From positions 34,323,501 to 34,387,500 of the forward strand of contig CM053809.1 of NCBI GenBank assembly GCA_028671895.1: a DNA stretch of 64,000 nucleotides. The letters are read 5' to 3'. A program made the translations under genes and the position numbers. Each line of letters begins with the position of its first letter. Within the stretch, counting starts at the first letter, position 1. A model generated the notes under the pieces. That model searched no databases and was not told the DNA's origin. It saw nothing but the letters and a program-made list of their open reading frames with translations. Source of the stretch: Oenanthe sinensis (lineage: Eukaryota; Streptophyta; Magnoliopsida; Apiales; Apiaceae). Shown here piece after piece: positions 22,922-36,426 of the stretch.

Positions 22922-25900
22922 TTACTTCTGTCTCTTTGCATTCTGCTGTTTGATGCTAATAACCATGTCCATAGTCCTCTGCTGGTGCTCTGCTGTTTGT
23001 GAGTGTAGGTCAAGGCCATCCACACCATCACAATCAACTTTGCAAATCCGGCACCATCCCATACTAGTAGGCATTCTCTTTCTGAATCTATCAAAGGAAT
23101 CCAAGTTCCCCTAGGGCATACCCACGAAACATAAAAATGGTCAACATGTTATTAAACAGAACCGTAAACCTGAACACACAAAATAAAATGTTGAAAAGGA
23201 AAACATGCATTAACTCTTTATTTAAAATAACTCTGCATAACGTACTGCATAAAAACCACCAGTGCTTGGAAATCCATGGAGAGAAAAGCTGCTCCTAAAT
23301 CCAGGCTCGCCAAGACGCGGATGGTGGGATTTATTTCCTACAAATGATTCTGCATACGGGAAGCCTCCATGCCCAGTCAACTCCCCCATACCCTCCGGAA
23401 ATGATCCAGAACCGTCTACAGCACCAAAATGACTGGGTAAATTTCTAGGACCAAAAAATTCACCCCTGCGCAAATGGTTGGGAATAAAATCTTGACCAGC
23501 CATGTCACCACTCCTAAAATGATCAAGAAGAGGCTTGCCAACTGGATCTGAAGATATGTCAAAAGATCTGGGTCCTTCATAAAGCGCGCGAGTGCCCCGA
23601 CCATGAACATTATCAAGACCAGGCTGATTGTGTGGCTGAATGCCAGTTGGTCTCTCTCCAACATTGTTCGTATGAGAAGACCCACTTGGATGATATGGGG
23701 GCAAGAACTTTGAAGGAGTCTCAGAATTATATTCATGAGGATAATCACCTGCCCTTAACGAGCCATTCCCAAAATTTGTAGGCGGTGGCTTAGGGAACTG
23801 TTTCCGGGCATGCTCGTACTCACCCTGACCAATACGTCCAACTGGTCCAGTCATAAACTGATTCCTGTGATCATCATTAACATTTTTAACTAGCAACCTT
23901 GACGCAGCTTCAAATCTAGGTACGCGATTTTCATTTGATAAAGGCTGCTCATATAAACCTTTATCAAAAGATCCTGATACATGGGGGTCCAGATATCTAC
24001 CCTCTAACTGGTGAAGCCTCTGATTCTGGAACAGAGCAGCACTATCAGATCCATGTAGTGATCCGATTTTCTCAGCTTTAATAGTCTCGGAAAATGGAGG
24101 CTGAGAAGAAGAGTTATTCTGATAATATTGCCCCATTTGTACACCTTGAAAGCTTTCATGTGTGCGAGAACTAGACTGATGAAAATGTTCAGAAGGATAA
24201 AGAGATTGAAGGAGTGGACCCGACAGTCCAGGTCCCTGAGGTTTTAAATGAGCAGATCCTTGACCTGGTGGTGCATTGGGTGGGGCCCCTAGAAAAGAAC
24301 CCGATTTTGATGGCATAGTGGGTCTTTGTTGTTGAGATGAAGGCCCATAGTTCCCTGAAGGCATCTGATATCTGCCTTGATCAGTGAGTGGATCTGGATT
24401 AGAGGAATTCATGAGACCCTTGTCCTGGAACCCAGTGTATTCATTGATGGAAGGCCCTTGTAGGTTGATTTTTTCATGACTCAATTTACTTCCGTGTTCC
24501 AACACATTTGTATCATCTTTCTTATGTCTCGAATAAGCTTCTGTCTGCCGCGAAGTAGAATCTTTTCCAGAGGAATTCTCCATTTGTTTTGCAGCAAAAG
24601 CACTTCTATCTTTCTCACTAGGTGTTGCAGTTTCTAATTTATTGCCACCGGATGAAGAATCCAAGTTGCAATTAGCTTCTTCCTCCTTGACAATTTTCTT
24701 CATTAATGGCTCAGAAGAACCCAAATTCAATGCATCAACCTCCGGTTCTGCAACCTTATTCCTAGATCCTTCATGTGTAGCATTATTTTCACCTTCACTT
24801 GTGATATTATGTTCCTCATCACCACTTTTTCCTCTAACTTCAGATTCCAACGCTTTAACTCTAACAGAATCCACTCCAGGACCACCAACATCATTCCCAG
24901 CAGTCTTGTTTAAAGTTGGCCCGCCTTGTGCTGCAGCATTTCCTTCAACCAGTGTATGCGTCATTGCTCGATCAGACTGAGAAAACTGTTGCCCAGAAAG
25001 CACTTGCTGTTGGTTACCAATGCCACGCTCAAATGTCTGATGCCCAGATGGTTGAACTGAACTAGATGGCAATGGTTGAGAGTGAGCAACACTGCCAGAT
25101 TGTGGAAAGGGCTGAGATGCTGCCGTTTGATTTGGTGCAACTGGCCTACCGCCATAGGCTTGAGGGTGTTGAGGTGGCATACCATGTGCTTGCACACTGC
25201 CATGCGATGGTGGAGGGCGGGAAGCAGCACTCTGTTGCAACTGAGTTGAACCCTGTGGTTGAGACTGGGTCTGCATAGGCTGCTGACCAAAAGGAATCTG
25301 ATGTAATGGACCTTGAATCGAACCAGATGCCTGTGACGGAAAAGGCTGCTGCCCGTATTGCTGAAATGGTTGCTGCATGGGTTGCAAGGCAGGACGTTGG
25401 TGACCCGTGTACCCCTGCTGAGGAGTTTGAGGATATATCTGAGGATGTTGGGCAGGAGGGACACCCTGGATTTGGCTTTGACTCCGCATCTGGTTTGGCT
25501 GCTGTTGATTTGGCAGTGAAGCATTAGCCTGGGGTGGTCGTATATGTGAGGATTGTTGAGGAAACTGAGCAGCTGGAGGAAAAGGCCCACTAGAAGGATG
25601 CATAAGCATGGGATAATGTTGTTGAGGGGCCTGCATGATTTTCTGGTGAGGCTGAACTGGAAGATGTGATTGATAACCCGGTACAACACTGGGAGCAGGT
25701 TGCTGACTTGGAACATTGTTGGGCTGCGATGGGTGGGGATACGAATGACTTTGGGGCTGAGATTGTAAAGCAGGTTGGGGACTAGAGTGAGGCTGGGGAT
25801 GCATTTGAAGCTGTGACTGCTGTCCCTGAGACGGTGCCTGAAGATTCTGTTGTGCAGGAGGCTGCATAGAATAGGGTAGCTGATGAGGTTGTGCTTGGGG

Positions 25901-27087
25901 GTAAGGCTGCTGCGGAGGGATTTGACCCTGGGCAGCTGTTTGTGCGTGAACTTGGATATGAGGACGGGGCTGTGTTACAAGATGAGATTGTTGTTGCGGA
26001 TTGACTTGATTCTGCATGAAGGATTGTGCTTGAGGCTGTCCTTGGGGCTGGGGCTGGGGCTGTGCTGGGCCTTGCCCTTGGACCTGAGGCAAAGGTTGAT
26101 GATGACCCTGCATTGCAGTCTGGATCTGAGCATAGACCACAGGTTGTCCTGCATATGGTGCATGCTGCTGCACCTGTTGTGCAGGTTGTTGATGATACGG
26201 GTAGTACTGCTGGTATGGATCATATCCAGGATACTGCTGCTGATACTGTTGAAAATGTTGAGGATACCACTGCTCTGGAGTCATCACGGCACCTGAAGCG
26301 ATTGCCTGGACATGAAGATTTATATCCTGTGTGGTTGGAGTGGCCATAGCGATCTGTGATACCTGTGCCTGTGAGGTGTGGACTGCGTTTTGAGAACTTG
26401 TCTGGCTGGAGTTTGCAGTTATAACTGCGACAGCAGTAGCAGCATCTTTTGAATTTTCTGCGGTCTGCTGCGCATGTGAATTTGCACCCTGTAGTTGTTT
26501 AACAATGAGTCAGAAACAATTTTGAGCAAACGGAAGAGTTAATTAAAAATGCACATCACTTGATCATTTGCACACTCACAGCACAATTTTGTGCATGCTC
26601 CTGTACATGGCGATGTATAATTTGCACACCACATCGGTTGCACACAACAGGGGAATTTCCAAAGGGACAGCCAGAGCAATGAGAGGTGCACTCAGATAAC
26701 GGGCCCTGCCACGAGCATCCACTCCTGTGAAACAGACAATGCACTAGAGTTTTGCCAATCCGGTCTGCCAGTGCTTTGTCTGATTCAACAAGTGGCTGCA
26801 ATAAAAAGGACAATGAACAAATTGAGAAGGTCGAAATCACAATCAATAACTTAAAAAGCCATAATATGGTAAGTTCTAACCTTAGAATCCTTTTCTGTCA
26901 CCAGGTATCCATCATAGGGGCAGGCCTTTGTAGTTCCAACAACATACGTCAGACAAAGTTTGCAGTATAAATGAGTGCACTGCGACTGAAGTGCTTCACT
27001 CGGATAAACAAGTGTGCGACAAACTGGACAGAAGTACTCGCCTGCTAGAGATTGTATGTTAACTATGCACTCATTGTCAAAACCCAT
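22922..27087 (-). CDS. RING/TRAF-type zinc-finger protein with long Gln/Pro-rich region and C-terminal C2H2 finger
   Basis: Coding exons on the minus strand: 27087-26881, 26795-26580, 26488-23246 and 23110-22922, all GT-AG and phase 0, giving 1284 residues. Residues 19-59 are a RING of the TRAF kind: C20, C23, C37, H39, C42, C45, C56, and Asp instead of the last Cys (CPYD). Exon 2 adds a TRAF-type Cys/His-rich region (GCSWQGPLSECTSHCSGCPF, then CNRCG and HVQEHAQNC). Exon 3 codes 1081 residues, first very rich in Gln, Pro and His, then polar and low-complexity. The last exon has a U1-like C2H2 finger, C-x2-C-x12-H-x5-H. The RING suggests a ubiquitin ligase and the terminal finger a nucleic-acid contact; both roles are inferred. 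The 5'UTR is split by an intron. I know similar plant proteins only as uncharacterised RING/TRAF-like proteins. Confidence 0.85.
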
Positions 27088-28260
27088 ATCTGCACTGAAG
27101 TCTGCCTCAAAAATTACAATCATTAATGAATAAATAAATTCAGATCACTTCAACACAAGGAAAACTGGAAAAGTATTGATAACAATGCATTCAACATAGC
27201 AAATCAAGATGGAAAAGAACACAAATTTGCAACTCGTATACACTTGGAACAAATAGCCAACGCAAATAAGGAAATTAAAGAGCATAATCACATATCAATA
27301 TAATATACTAAATTCAACTGATCCCTAGTTCGTCAAAAAAAATATACTCATCAATCCAGCAGCAACTATAAAACACTCATATATTAAACACGGACCTTTT
27401 TCCAAACAAAGACTACAAAAATATACCGCATATAACTGGAAATGGTTATTCCCGCTTCCAAACTTCATTTCAATTTTGGAAATAGGGCAATTAAACACCA
27501 AAACCGGAAAAGTCAGCCCAAAATATTACACTCGATACATTCGTGCATGCGGAAAATGGGAAACCCTATTTTTAATAGGTCCCACGTCCTCAAATGCACA
27601 CCTAAAATGGTATAAAGAGCCAAACATACAAATTGTGATATTTATATACTTTGATATCTGTTATGTTCTTTATTCTTCAGGTCCATCACCCAATAGAATT
27701 CCACAAAAACACCAATAAAAAAATCAGCAAAACAAAATTAATATATATGTGTTGTGTCATGTGTGTGTGTGTTTTACCCAGATAAGAATTTTCTTCAAAG
27801 CCCTTGAGAAACACAACAAAAGAAAAATTGAACAAAGGACTAAGAATGACAATTGTAAAATGTACCCATTTAAGAATTTTCAACATATCCCATAACAAAC
27901 ACAATCAAAGATGTCTACCCACAAGCACATACAATTCAAACCAATGTTACAACATATGATCATCTGTATCTAACATTCACACAAAAACTAACAAGAAGAA
28001 ATGATATATCATCTAAACATCAAGAACCTAAACATTAAAACACAAAGAACAATAGAGAACAACAAAAAAACACACAGGTATGTGTATATATATGAATCAG
28101 AATAGAGGAAAACACGTACCAAGATTGATCAGAAGACGAACCCAGATATAAATCTTGAAATCTTGAACGAATCAGATGTAAAGATCGAAACTTTATGAAT
28201 AATAATCAGTGAGTATGGTCTGAAGAGATTGTAAGGCCGGCGGTGTTACTATATATAGAG
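27088..28260 (-). promoter_or_regulatory. 5'UTR intron and TATA box of the RING/zinc-finger gene
   Basis: An acceptor (TTCAGTGCAG) lies two bases upstream of the ATG at 27085-27087, and a donor G|GTACGTG lies at 28119. A leader exon of about 100 bp is therefore likely, with an intron of about 1 kb. A CTATATATAG box on the minus strand at about 28250-28259 fits a start near 28225. A leader intron is common in constitutively expressed plant genes; the exact start is inferred. Confidence 0.55.
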
Positions 28261-31200
28261 AGAGAGAACCCTAGCAAGTTTTACACCGACCCATCAACAA
28301 AAAAACGCATTGTCTTCATCCTGATTTCCGGCTTTATACATTTTTTGTTTTTTATAGTTTTAGTTTTTACATTTTTTATTTATTAATACCATGCAATATA
28401 TATTTATTAAAATAATTTATAGTTTATATATCGGCTCAGAGAACATAATACTGACACTTTACCTGATGTCATGATAATTTTGTTTATAAAATTTTGGATA
28501 TTGTGAATGTATTTTTTTGGTATTTTAATTAGGATTTGATTTTCATTTTCATTTAATTTGATATTTGTGTTTTTTTAATTAAATAATATTATAATTTGAT
28601 GATAATAATTTCGATAAAATAATATGTGTTAATGAAAATTAAAGTTAATGTGAATTATATAACTGAGTTACGTTAATTAATTTTTCTTAACTTCATTTAT
28701 TATTGCGGGGTTTGATATTGCGGCGCTATATCTTATATTTCGTAAATTAGGCATCTTTAAAAATATATCGACGTTAGTTTTAAGTTAAATAAAAGTATAT
28801 ATTATTACATTTTTTATAATAAATGAACGATTGTACTTAGAATAATAAAAATAAATATATAGATGTAAAATATCACAATTAAAGTACTCATAAATATAAG
28901 TTATCAAAATTTATTAAATATTTTGAAAATAAAATTTTATATTTTATATTAATGAATTATAATTTGTTTATAATATATATTTATTTATTTATTTAAATTG
29001 ATGTAAATATATATATATATATATATATAATTCAACTATACAAATTCAAATCTAAATATAAACTTTACAACTCCTCAAAATCAGCAATTTGCACTCTGCC
29101 CACAAAGTAGCCCACCTAATCTGCTTATATGAGCAAAAAGCTCATATACGGATATAAAATGATGCAAAGAGTACAAAGATTAGACACGCTGATAATATGA
29201 ATAAAAAGAATATCTGAATAAAGAATGCTGAAACAAATTGAAAGAAACAAAAAATACTTGTCATACTTAACTCACAATATAAACAAATAACAAAAAGGTA
29301 AAAAAAAACACTATAGATCAACTTGCATATATACTCTTAAATCACAAATATTCATACTCTTATACATACTCTTACCATTTACTGATAATAATACTAAATA
29401 GATCAAAAGTGAACTTATTTACGGATATGGGAGACAATCTTACACTTATAAGATGTCTTACATTTCGGTTTTCCAGAATATGTAGTCATCAAAACTTACA
29501 GGGGTTTGCATAGAACAAATCAAATGCTGCCCAAAATCTTACAAGGGCTTGCATGATACAAAACACAATACTACCCAAATGGCCAAAACATACATACACA
29601 ATAGTCATGACTCAACGTGTCCCATAATTCCGGCAACACGCCCATACAATTTAAATATACCGTATAGGTGGTGTTAAAACATGAGATTATCCAATCATGA
29701 CGGAGGTCTTACGAAATCTCTGAAATCATACATATATCACAAATAAATTGAAAGTACATTACTTAAATATCACATACTCAAATATCCTACAAAAATAAAC
29801 TATTAATAATAAAAATCAGACCTGCCCAGTTCATAAACAAGGCAATTTACTCTATCAAGATGATCTCGAATGTAAAAGCATAAAACACGAAATTTGTAGA
29901 CAATTCTAATACCTTTCTAGATGATAAGACTCGTAAAAAATAGAAAAGTAACGAATGCAAAAAATAAACAAATATGAGCTGTTAGAACAAAATTAACACC
30001 TGATTACAGTAGTATTTTGATATTTACGACAATGAGATCACAGAATTTCACAGCGGAATGTAAACAAAGAACGAAGAGCTCGAATATATCTTTCCAGAAT
30101 GATATTAATCACAAAAATTGAATACAATTTCAATTTACTATGAATATTTGAAATTACAGCATATAAACCTGAATTAACACATCAGATTGCAAAAAAGGCA
30201 GATTTCAACATAGTTACGGACCGAATTTCAGAAAACGTAAAGAACGGAAGTTGTAGATAATCAAAATATCTTTTCAGACACAATAAAATCGTAATAATCC
30301 GACAAATAATGAATCAAATACGAATTTAACAAGAAATCATATTATTAAGAGATCAAACAAACGAATTGGATAGAGTCGTAACAAGATAGAGAGTATAACG
30401 AAAATATCGGTACATTAACGACACGATAACAAAGAGAGTGTGTAGAATGTATCTGTACCTTGAAAATCAAAGAACATTAACCACAAGAAATTTAGATGTC
30501 ACAATCACAAGAACCCTATTTTATCGGTTTTCTATTTGACTCTTTATTTCTTTCTCTTTTTTCTTTTTCCCCGTGGCTGCCCAACTATTCTTACATATCT
30601 ATTCTTTTTCTAAACCCTAACTCCTATTCTTTTTTCTTCTCTTTTTTTATCTATTCTTTTTTTTTTCTTTTTCTCTTATCGTTAATAATATCTTCTAAAA
30701 GATTCTAATAATAAAATAAGTATAACTAATAAATTAATAATAACTTACTAATATTATTCCTAATATTAAATAATATACCTAAATATATTAATAAAAATAC
30801 GGGATATTATACTATCTCTACTCTAATATAATAATAATACATAATAATATGTGATACATGACATGTCATAAATCTAATATAAAAAGTATTTTAATATTTT
30901 AAATCAATTATAAAAAGGTTTCCTAAACGGAATATAATTCTTCGATAAAATTTCGTAACTTTCTTTTCTCTCTATATTATGGACTGCTCCCGTTGAATTT
31001 TGGATATTGGATCACCTCAGAATTAAAAATAATTTTGTAAGTTTCGCGTGAGCCATAAAATCATCCAATTCTGACTTCTGAAACTCAAAATATGGCTCAA
31101 ACAATGTCTGTCGTGTAAAGAGCACAATAATTATAATTTTTTTTAATTTAACTCTAAAATAGATTTTTAAATTAAAATTTATATATTACTAAGATATCTA

Positions 31201-33885
31201 ATAGAGTTTAAGTTATAATATGAAGCGTGATAAGAAAAATTATAATTGGTAGAAATTTTAATAATAATTATAACTTATAAATAATTAGAACATAATATTA
31301 TGTAGTTATCAAGAATCAATCATTTGACCTTTGATAGTATTTAGATAAAATCCCTTTCACTCTTATTATATATATATATGATATAATTGTATATTCGTCC
31401 TTGTAAAACTTTTAAAGTTAAAAATATTGTATACAAGCTTATAACCCGTGCGAAGTACATGATGAATGACTAATATTTAGGTAAATTTATTTTTTATATT
31501 ATATTTTATTGATATTTACTATAAATTTTTATAATATTGAGAATTTATGTTAATATAATATAATATTATCCGTGAGTATTTGTATAAAAGGAGGGTTATC
31601 GGGGGTTAGAGTTGTTTGTTGGAGTATAATACAATGATATTTATATATTAATATTCATAATCTTTAATGATATATTAAATAAAAATTATAGGATAAGTAA
31701 GATTCTTAAAATAAAAAATATAGAATATAATTTAAATATAATAATATAATATTATCTGTGAGTAGTTGTATAAAAAGAGGACTATCGAGGTTAGAGTTGT
31801 ATGTTTGATATATATTCTTTTTAAAATTAGATTTTATTAAAATTGAATGGTGTTAAAATCGTTTCTATGTTTCATCTAAAATTGGACGGTTATGATCTTT
31901 TCCATGGTTCACCTTTGACCAAAACTTTTAAACTTTTAATTTTTCAGCTAAAATAATATTGTATAGACTTGTTATAAAAATTTAAAATTTAAGAATAAAT
32001 ATTTTTTGAAAACGAATATTTGTTCGAGGTACATAGTACGACATATGATTGCATACATACGGGCCTATCAAAACTAACATCTCATGTCACCTTAGACGGT
32101 TACTCCAAGAACTTTACAATATAAACAAAATCAAGGATTTGCAGCCTAGCTATCTATATTATCGTACAGATGCAAATCCTAAATTCCTAATCCAAATAAT
32201 GACTGCGCAAACAAGTACTACTGGCTTTGTTGGACAACTTAGACATATGATCATGTTTTTGTTGCAAACATTAGAAAGCTAAGGTACCAGTCTTCATAGT
32301 TCATTCCGTGTATATTATTATCACAGCCATAATAATTCATCGTTTACGTGCTCCGATCATATGTTTTATGCAACAGAAATACGGATATGTAGAAATGTAC
32401 GTGATCATCGTTTAAGGCTTTAGTACTGCACTTTGTGGATAGTGCAGTTTAATTTAAACAGATCAGGTCAACAGCTCATCAAGACTGAAACTGTATGGTC
32501 ACGATACCTCCTCCTATTCAGTGCCATCTTTCGTTGCCAAATTATTTTTTGGATTGTATATCTCATTCAAATAATATTCAATTTTGGATTAGTCTAGAAT
32601 TGAGATTAAGATCAACTCGTATTATGGGTCGAAATGTTAAGCTTCCAGGATGGCAACACATAAAAAGTCAGGATAAACAGATTTCGGACCACCCTAGCTC
32701 AATCCCTCATGTATCAGTAATCAGCTTAACGTGAGCCTGCAGCCTATTCAACATGCACAAGTTCTAACAACTATTAATCTTCACAAGAAAGCACTTGGGA
32801 TTTTGAACCAAATGATATGTATAATTGAATCAAGGACCAACTAGCTAGCTGGAGCGTGTTATTGATATACAGTATAAATCTCTATGATAATGATATAAGA
32901 CGTAATTTTTAATAAATGCAAGTTCTCTATCTTGTCAAATATGTGTATGTCATATTGTCATCTAAATATTCTATTTTGTATAATTTAAAGAAGAGCCTGG
33001 TATAAGGTCTCAAAACGAAAAAATTTGCACCATACTGTATTAAGACATAACATATGACTATTGTTGGCTTTTTAATGAAGTACTGAATCTCACATTGTGA
33101 TCATTCTGCAGAATACAGATGCACCTTTTCTTGACAGCAAGTGTGTGTTTGAATATACATCCTTATGTAGTTGCGAAAGCTTGTTTATTTGAAACAGCCA
33201 GCAGTCAAATGACTCAAATGTGGTTGTTCCAAACAACTTCACAGTTGAGAAACTACACACACACACACACATCTCAGTACTGTATCACTGTATGATGAGT
33301 TGGTACAATAAAAAGAGCGGGGAGTATAATCATTCTTATAAATATGTGACATCACAAATCCATTTATATATTATTTTATTAACCATCAGTCTATTTAGCC
33401 ATTAGCTTTTTGGATTAGTAGCTACTATCCCCTTTACCTGACATTTGAATATAAATTAGTTTTTGGATCTTATGTGTGTTTATCTTCTGATCTTGCCTTT
33501 CAACTCTACTTTGTTGGTTTTTGTGAAGCAAGATTTTTGGTCATCTGGGTTGGCCTTACAAATGTACCAGCTGCCACTTGTGACACTACTTTCTTCAACT
33601 AGATTTTTTTTTAAAGATACATCTGAAATTTTGTTAGGTAATTAACCGTGTTAGTAGGTGGCTTGTGAATCTAGTGGAGAAAATAACTAAGTTTGTTAAA
33701 ATAGTGGTTGGAATATAGGTCTGCATTCACAAGGATATTGGCTTGTCACAAGATATCCATTACCTTAAAGGTGACAATTTTTGGTTGGTTGTTTGACTCT
33801 GTTGGTATATCTGTACCTTTGACGATGGTCTTCTTCTTATTATTGCGATTACTAGTTCTGAAAACTTAGCATTTGTAAACTTGCA
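28261..33885. other. AT-rich intergenic region with transposable-element debris
   Basis: No coding exon was recognised in these 5.6 kb. The contents are AT runs (for example 28991-29030), an LTR-like stretch at about 29.4-30.8 kb, and an imperfect duplication of about 186 bp around 31.56-31.83 kb (TAATATTATC(C/T)GTGAGTA, then TTGTATAAAA and GTTAGAGTTG in both copies). The last kilobase should include the promoter and leader of the epimerase-like gene. Confidence 0.55.
29400..30815 (-). mobile_element. Possible degenerate Ty3/gypsy-type LTR
   Basis: On the minus strand this stretch begins near TATAATATCCCGTATTTTTA, has an AGGGTTCT leader-like motif, and continues for over 1 kb of low-coding sequence. 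That resembles plant gypsy LTRs in layout. I could not define both ends, a target duplication or any internal domain, so limits and family are tentative. Confidence 0.3.
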
Positions 33886-36135
33886 ATGAATCACTCTGCA
33901 GCAGATTGGGATCGTGGAACAGCAGTTGCAGTTTCAAAGGATAAGAATGGGACTGATCAGGTGTTACTTCAGACCAATCGAGGTGCTTCAGCACAGGTTT
34001 ATATCTTTTTAACTTCTTAAAACATTGAAGGTTATCAATCTAGTTTCCTTATGCAAAACAAGCATACTAAATTAGGGTGTGAATTGGGTAAAATGTACAC
34101 ATACCTTGCCTATACTCTAGTCTTAATCATGATTTCCATGTTTAAAACTTGACTGGACAGTATGCCAATGATATACTTAATTGACTAGAATGTAAGTTAT
34201 ATATAGCATGCAAAGAGCTGTATGCCACTTGATATTTTAAAATTTCATCTCAAATGTTGGAACAAGCTGTAAGAAACCATACCTCTGATTCTCGGACAGT
34301 TGGAATAATCAATCAACAAGATGATTTACATTGTCTGTGATTCATTTAACCAGGTTAGTTTACATGGAGGGCAGGTTCTTTCATGGAAGAATGAACGAGG
34401 AGAAGAATTACTATTCACAAGTAGCAAGGTGCATTCCAATTATAATTTTTTGACCTTGCTTTTGATGGTGTCTGCCAATCCATGCTACTTAAGTAACTGC
34501 TGCATGAATAACTCGGTCGATAAGTATCTATTATCAACCAAAGTTGAGCGAAATCTTCATAAAACCAAAATTGTTCATTTTAAGTATATCAACTATCAAG
34601 TATATGAGGTGTTAGACTTGCCAAAAAAATATTAAGTACATGAAGAATGATTAGAGTTAGATAAAACATAATGACCTAGAGGATTTTATAAGGACGTCAT
34701 GAGTTATCACATCAAGCTCTGAAATTATACAAGGCTTGTATCCACATCTTATGTTTCTCCACTACTTTGACATCTCAAAAGTAAGTTATTTTGATGTCGG
34801 TTTTTCTTCCTTCTCATTTTTCGGCTTCTTATAATTTAGGCAATCTTCAAGCCACCAACTGCTGTAAGAGGAGGAATTCCAATATGTTTTCCTCAGGTAC
34901 TTTACTACATTCGGAAAGTATAAAGGCGGTGTTTGTTAAGACAGTTTTCTGACGGATTAACTTTGTGATATTTCTGAAGTTCGGAAACCGTGGTGCACTT
35001 GAGCAAAATGGGTTTGCAAGGAACAAGATCTGGGTGTTTGATGAAAGCCCTCCTCCTCTGCAACCCAGTGACTCAAATGGAAAAGCATATGTTGATTTGC
35101 TACTTAAACCATCTGAAGAAGATCTAAAGGCCTGGCCTCACAGGTATGATCATGCGTAAAGGCTTTTTAAAATTTATAATAATAAATATTCTAACATCAT
35201 TATCCATAATCTCTAGTTTTGAATTTCGTCTGAGAGTGACTCTGGCTTATGATGGGAGACTCTCCTTGATATCGCGCATCAGAAATATCAATTGCAAGCC
35301 ATTCAGTTTCTCATTCGCATATCGCTCGTATTTCCCCGTATCTGATATCAGGTATTATTTGATCAGGGTCACTGTCACTAATTCAGCCACCAGATAAATA
35401 CTTCTGCTATGTGTCATTAACTAACAAACTAGGCTCGTGTTTAGACTTTAGCCCTTTTGTGTAATAAACCAAAGTGTTCATGTCTTGGTATACCCCCCTA
35501 CAGTTTATTAGAAATGTGGCATCTTACAGATAAATATTTCTATCAACAGTGAAGTGAGGGTAGAGGGCGTGGAGACTCTTGACTATCTTGACAATCTATG
35601 TAGTAAAGAGCGTTTCACAGAGCAAGGAGATGCCCTAACATTTGAATCTGAGGTGTGCCAACTGTTTTTGACTAGTGATTCACTGACTATCTTATTTATG
35701 TGTAGTAATATCAGCACCTAAAATCTGCATTGAGACCTTATGATTTGCTTATGCATGTTAAGTGTAGGTAGATCGTGTTTATCTTAGTTCTGGAAGTGTT
35801 ATAGCGGTTTTTGATCATGAGAAGAAACGAACATATGTGATCAGAAAAGAGGGACTTCCAGATGTTGGTAAGGATTCATTTAGTCATTTAGATGTTGTTA
35901 AATAGTAGTATACGGACACTGGTAAAACAACTACAACCTTCTTAACTGTGATCACAACCATACAGTGGTCTGGAACCCATGGGAGAAAAAGGCAAAGGCC
36001 ATAGTAGATTTAGCAGACGAAGAGTATAAGCAAATGCTTTGTGTTGATGGGGCAGCAGTTGAGAGGCCAATAGCCTTGAAACCAGGTGAGGAGTGGACAG
36101 GCCGGTTGGAGCTGTCTGTCATGCCTTCCATATAA
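33886..36135 (+). CDS. Glucose-6-phosphate 1-epimerase-like protein (aldose-1-epimerase fold), active-site residues altered
   Basis: Exons 33886-33996, 34354-34428, 34840-34896, 34980-35143, 35217-35351, 35550-35652, 35768-35867 and 35966-36135 join in phase to 304 residues with GT-AG introns. Family landmarks are present: VSLHGGQVLSWKNERGEELL, KPPTAVRGGIPICFPQFG, GFARNKIW, EGVETLDYLDNL, VVWNPWEKK and ALKPGEEWTGRL. Active relatives interconvert the alpha and beta anomers of hexose 6-phosphates. The usual His of HGFARN is Asn91 here, the usual His of the YHTY motif is Arg172 (YRSY), and the C-terminal CVE acid is Asp276 (CVDGAA). If these assignments hold, catalysis is impaired or changed. The start MNHSAADWDRG fits related plant proteins, but a further upstream exon is not excluded. 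Confidence 0.88.
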
Positions 36136-36354
36136 TAACTCTGCTCACTTCAGTCGCCTCGCCATAAGAGGACTAAAGCTAGTAAATAACTTTACGGTCT
36201 GTTCTTCTTTTCCCCAGACCATGAATACAGAAGTTCAATGTAAAGGAATAAGGATAGGCACATTACATTATATTCGGTTTTTCTTCTTTGTAATCAGTTG
36301 CAAAACTTCATCTGAAAGAAAAGTGTGAAGGAAGAAAACAGAGGGAAAAATATT

Positions 36355-36426
36355 TATCAAAGCCAGGTTTCGATCCTGGGACCTGTGGGTTATGGGCCCA
36401 CCACGCTTCCGCTGCGCCACTTTGAT
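36355..36426 (-). tRNA. Initiator tRNA-Met (CAU)
   Basis: Read on the minus strand this is a 72-nt cloverleaf: acceptor ATCAAAG/CTTTGAT, D arm GCGCAGCGGAAGCGT, anticodon arm GTGGG-CCCATAA-CCCAC with anticodon CAT, and T arm with GGATCGAAACC. These are the hallmarks of the plant initiator (GATCGAAA in place of TTCGAAA, no intron). The usual plant acceptor is ATCAGAG/CTCTGAT; here both partners of one pair changed, so G-C became A-T. Upstream are CAA motifs (TATCAACAA) and a T run follows the 3' end, as for a transcribed Pol III gene. It lies about 220 bp past the epimerase-like stop codon, on the opposite strand. Confidence 0.95.

Noticed and set aside
24961..25716. 251-codon minus-strand frame inside the large zinc-finger gene exon
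   Set aside because: Alternative frame of the Gln/Pro-rich exon 3; low-complexity coding DNA readily opens other frames.
25883..26349. Plus-strand frames of 137 and 107 codons
   Set aside because: Antisense shadows of the CAG/CCT-rich exon of the RING gene; leucine-rich or valine-rich translations are composition artefacts.
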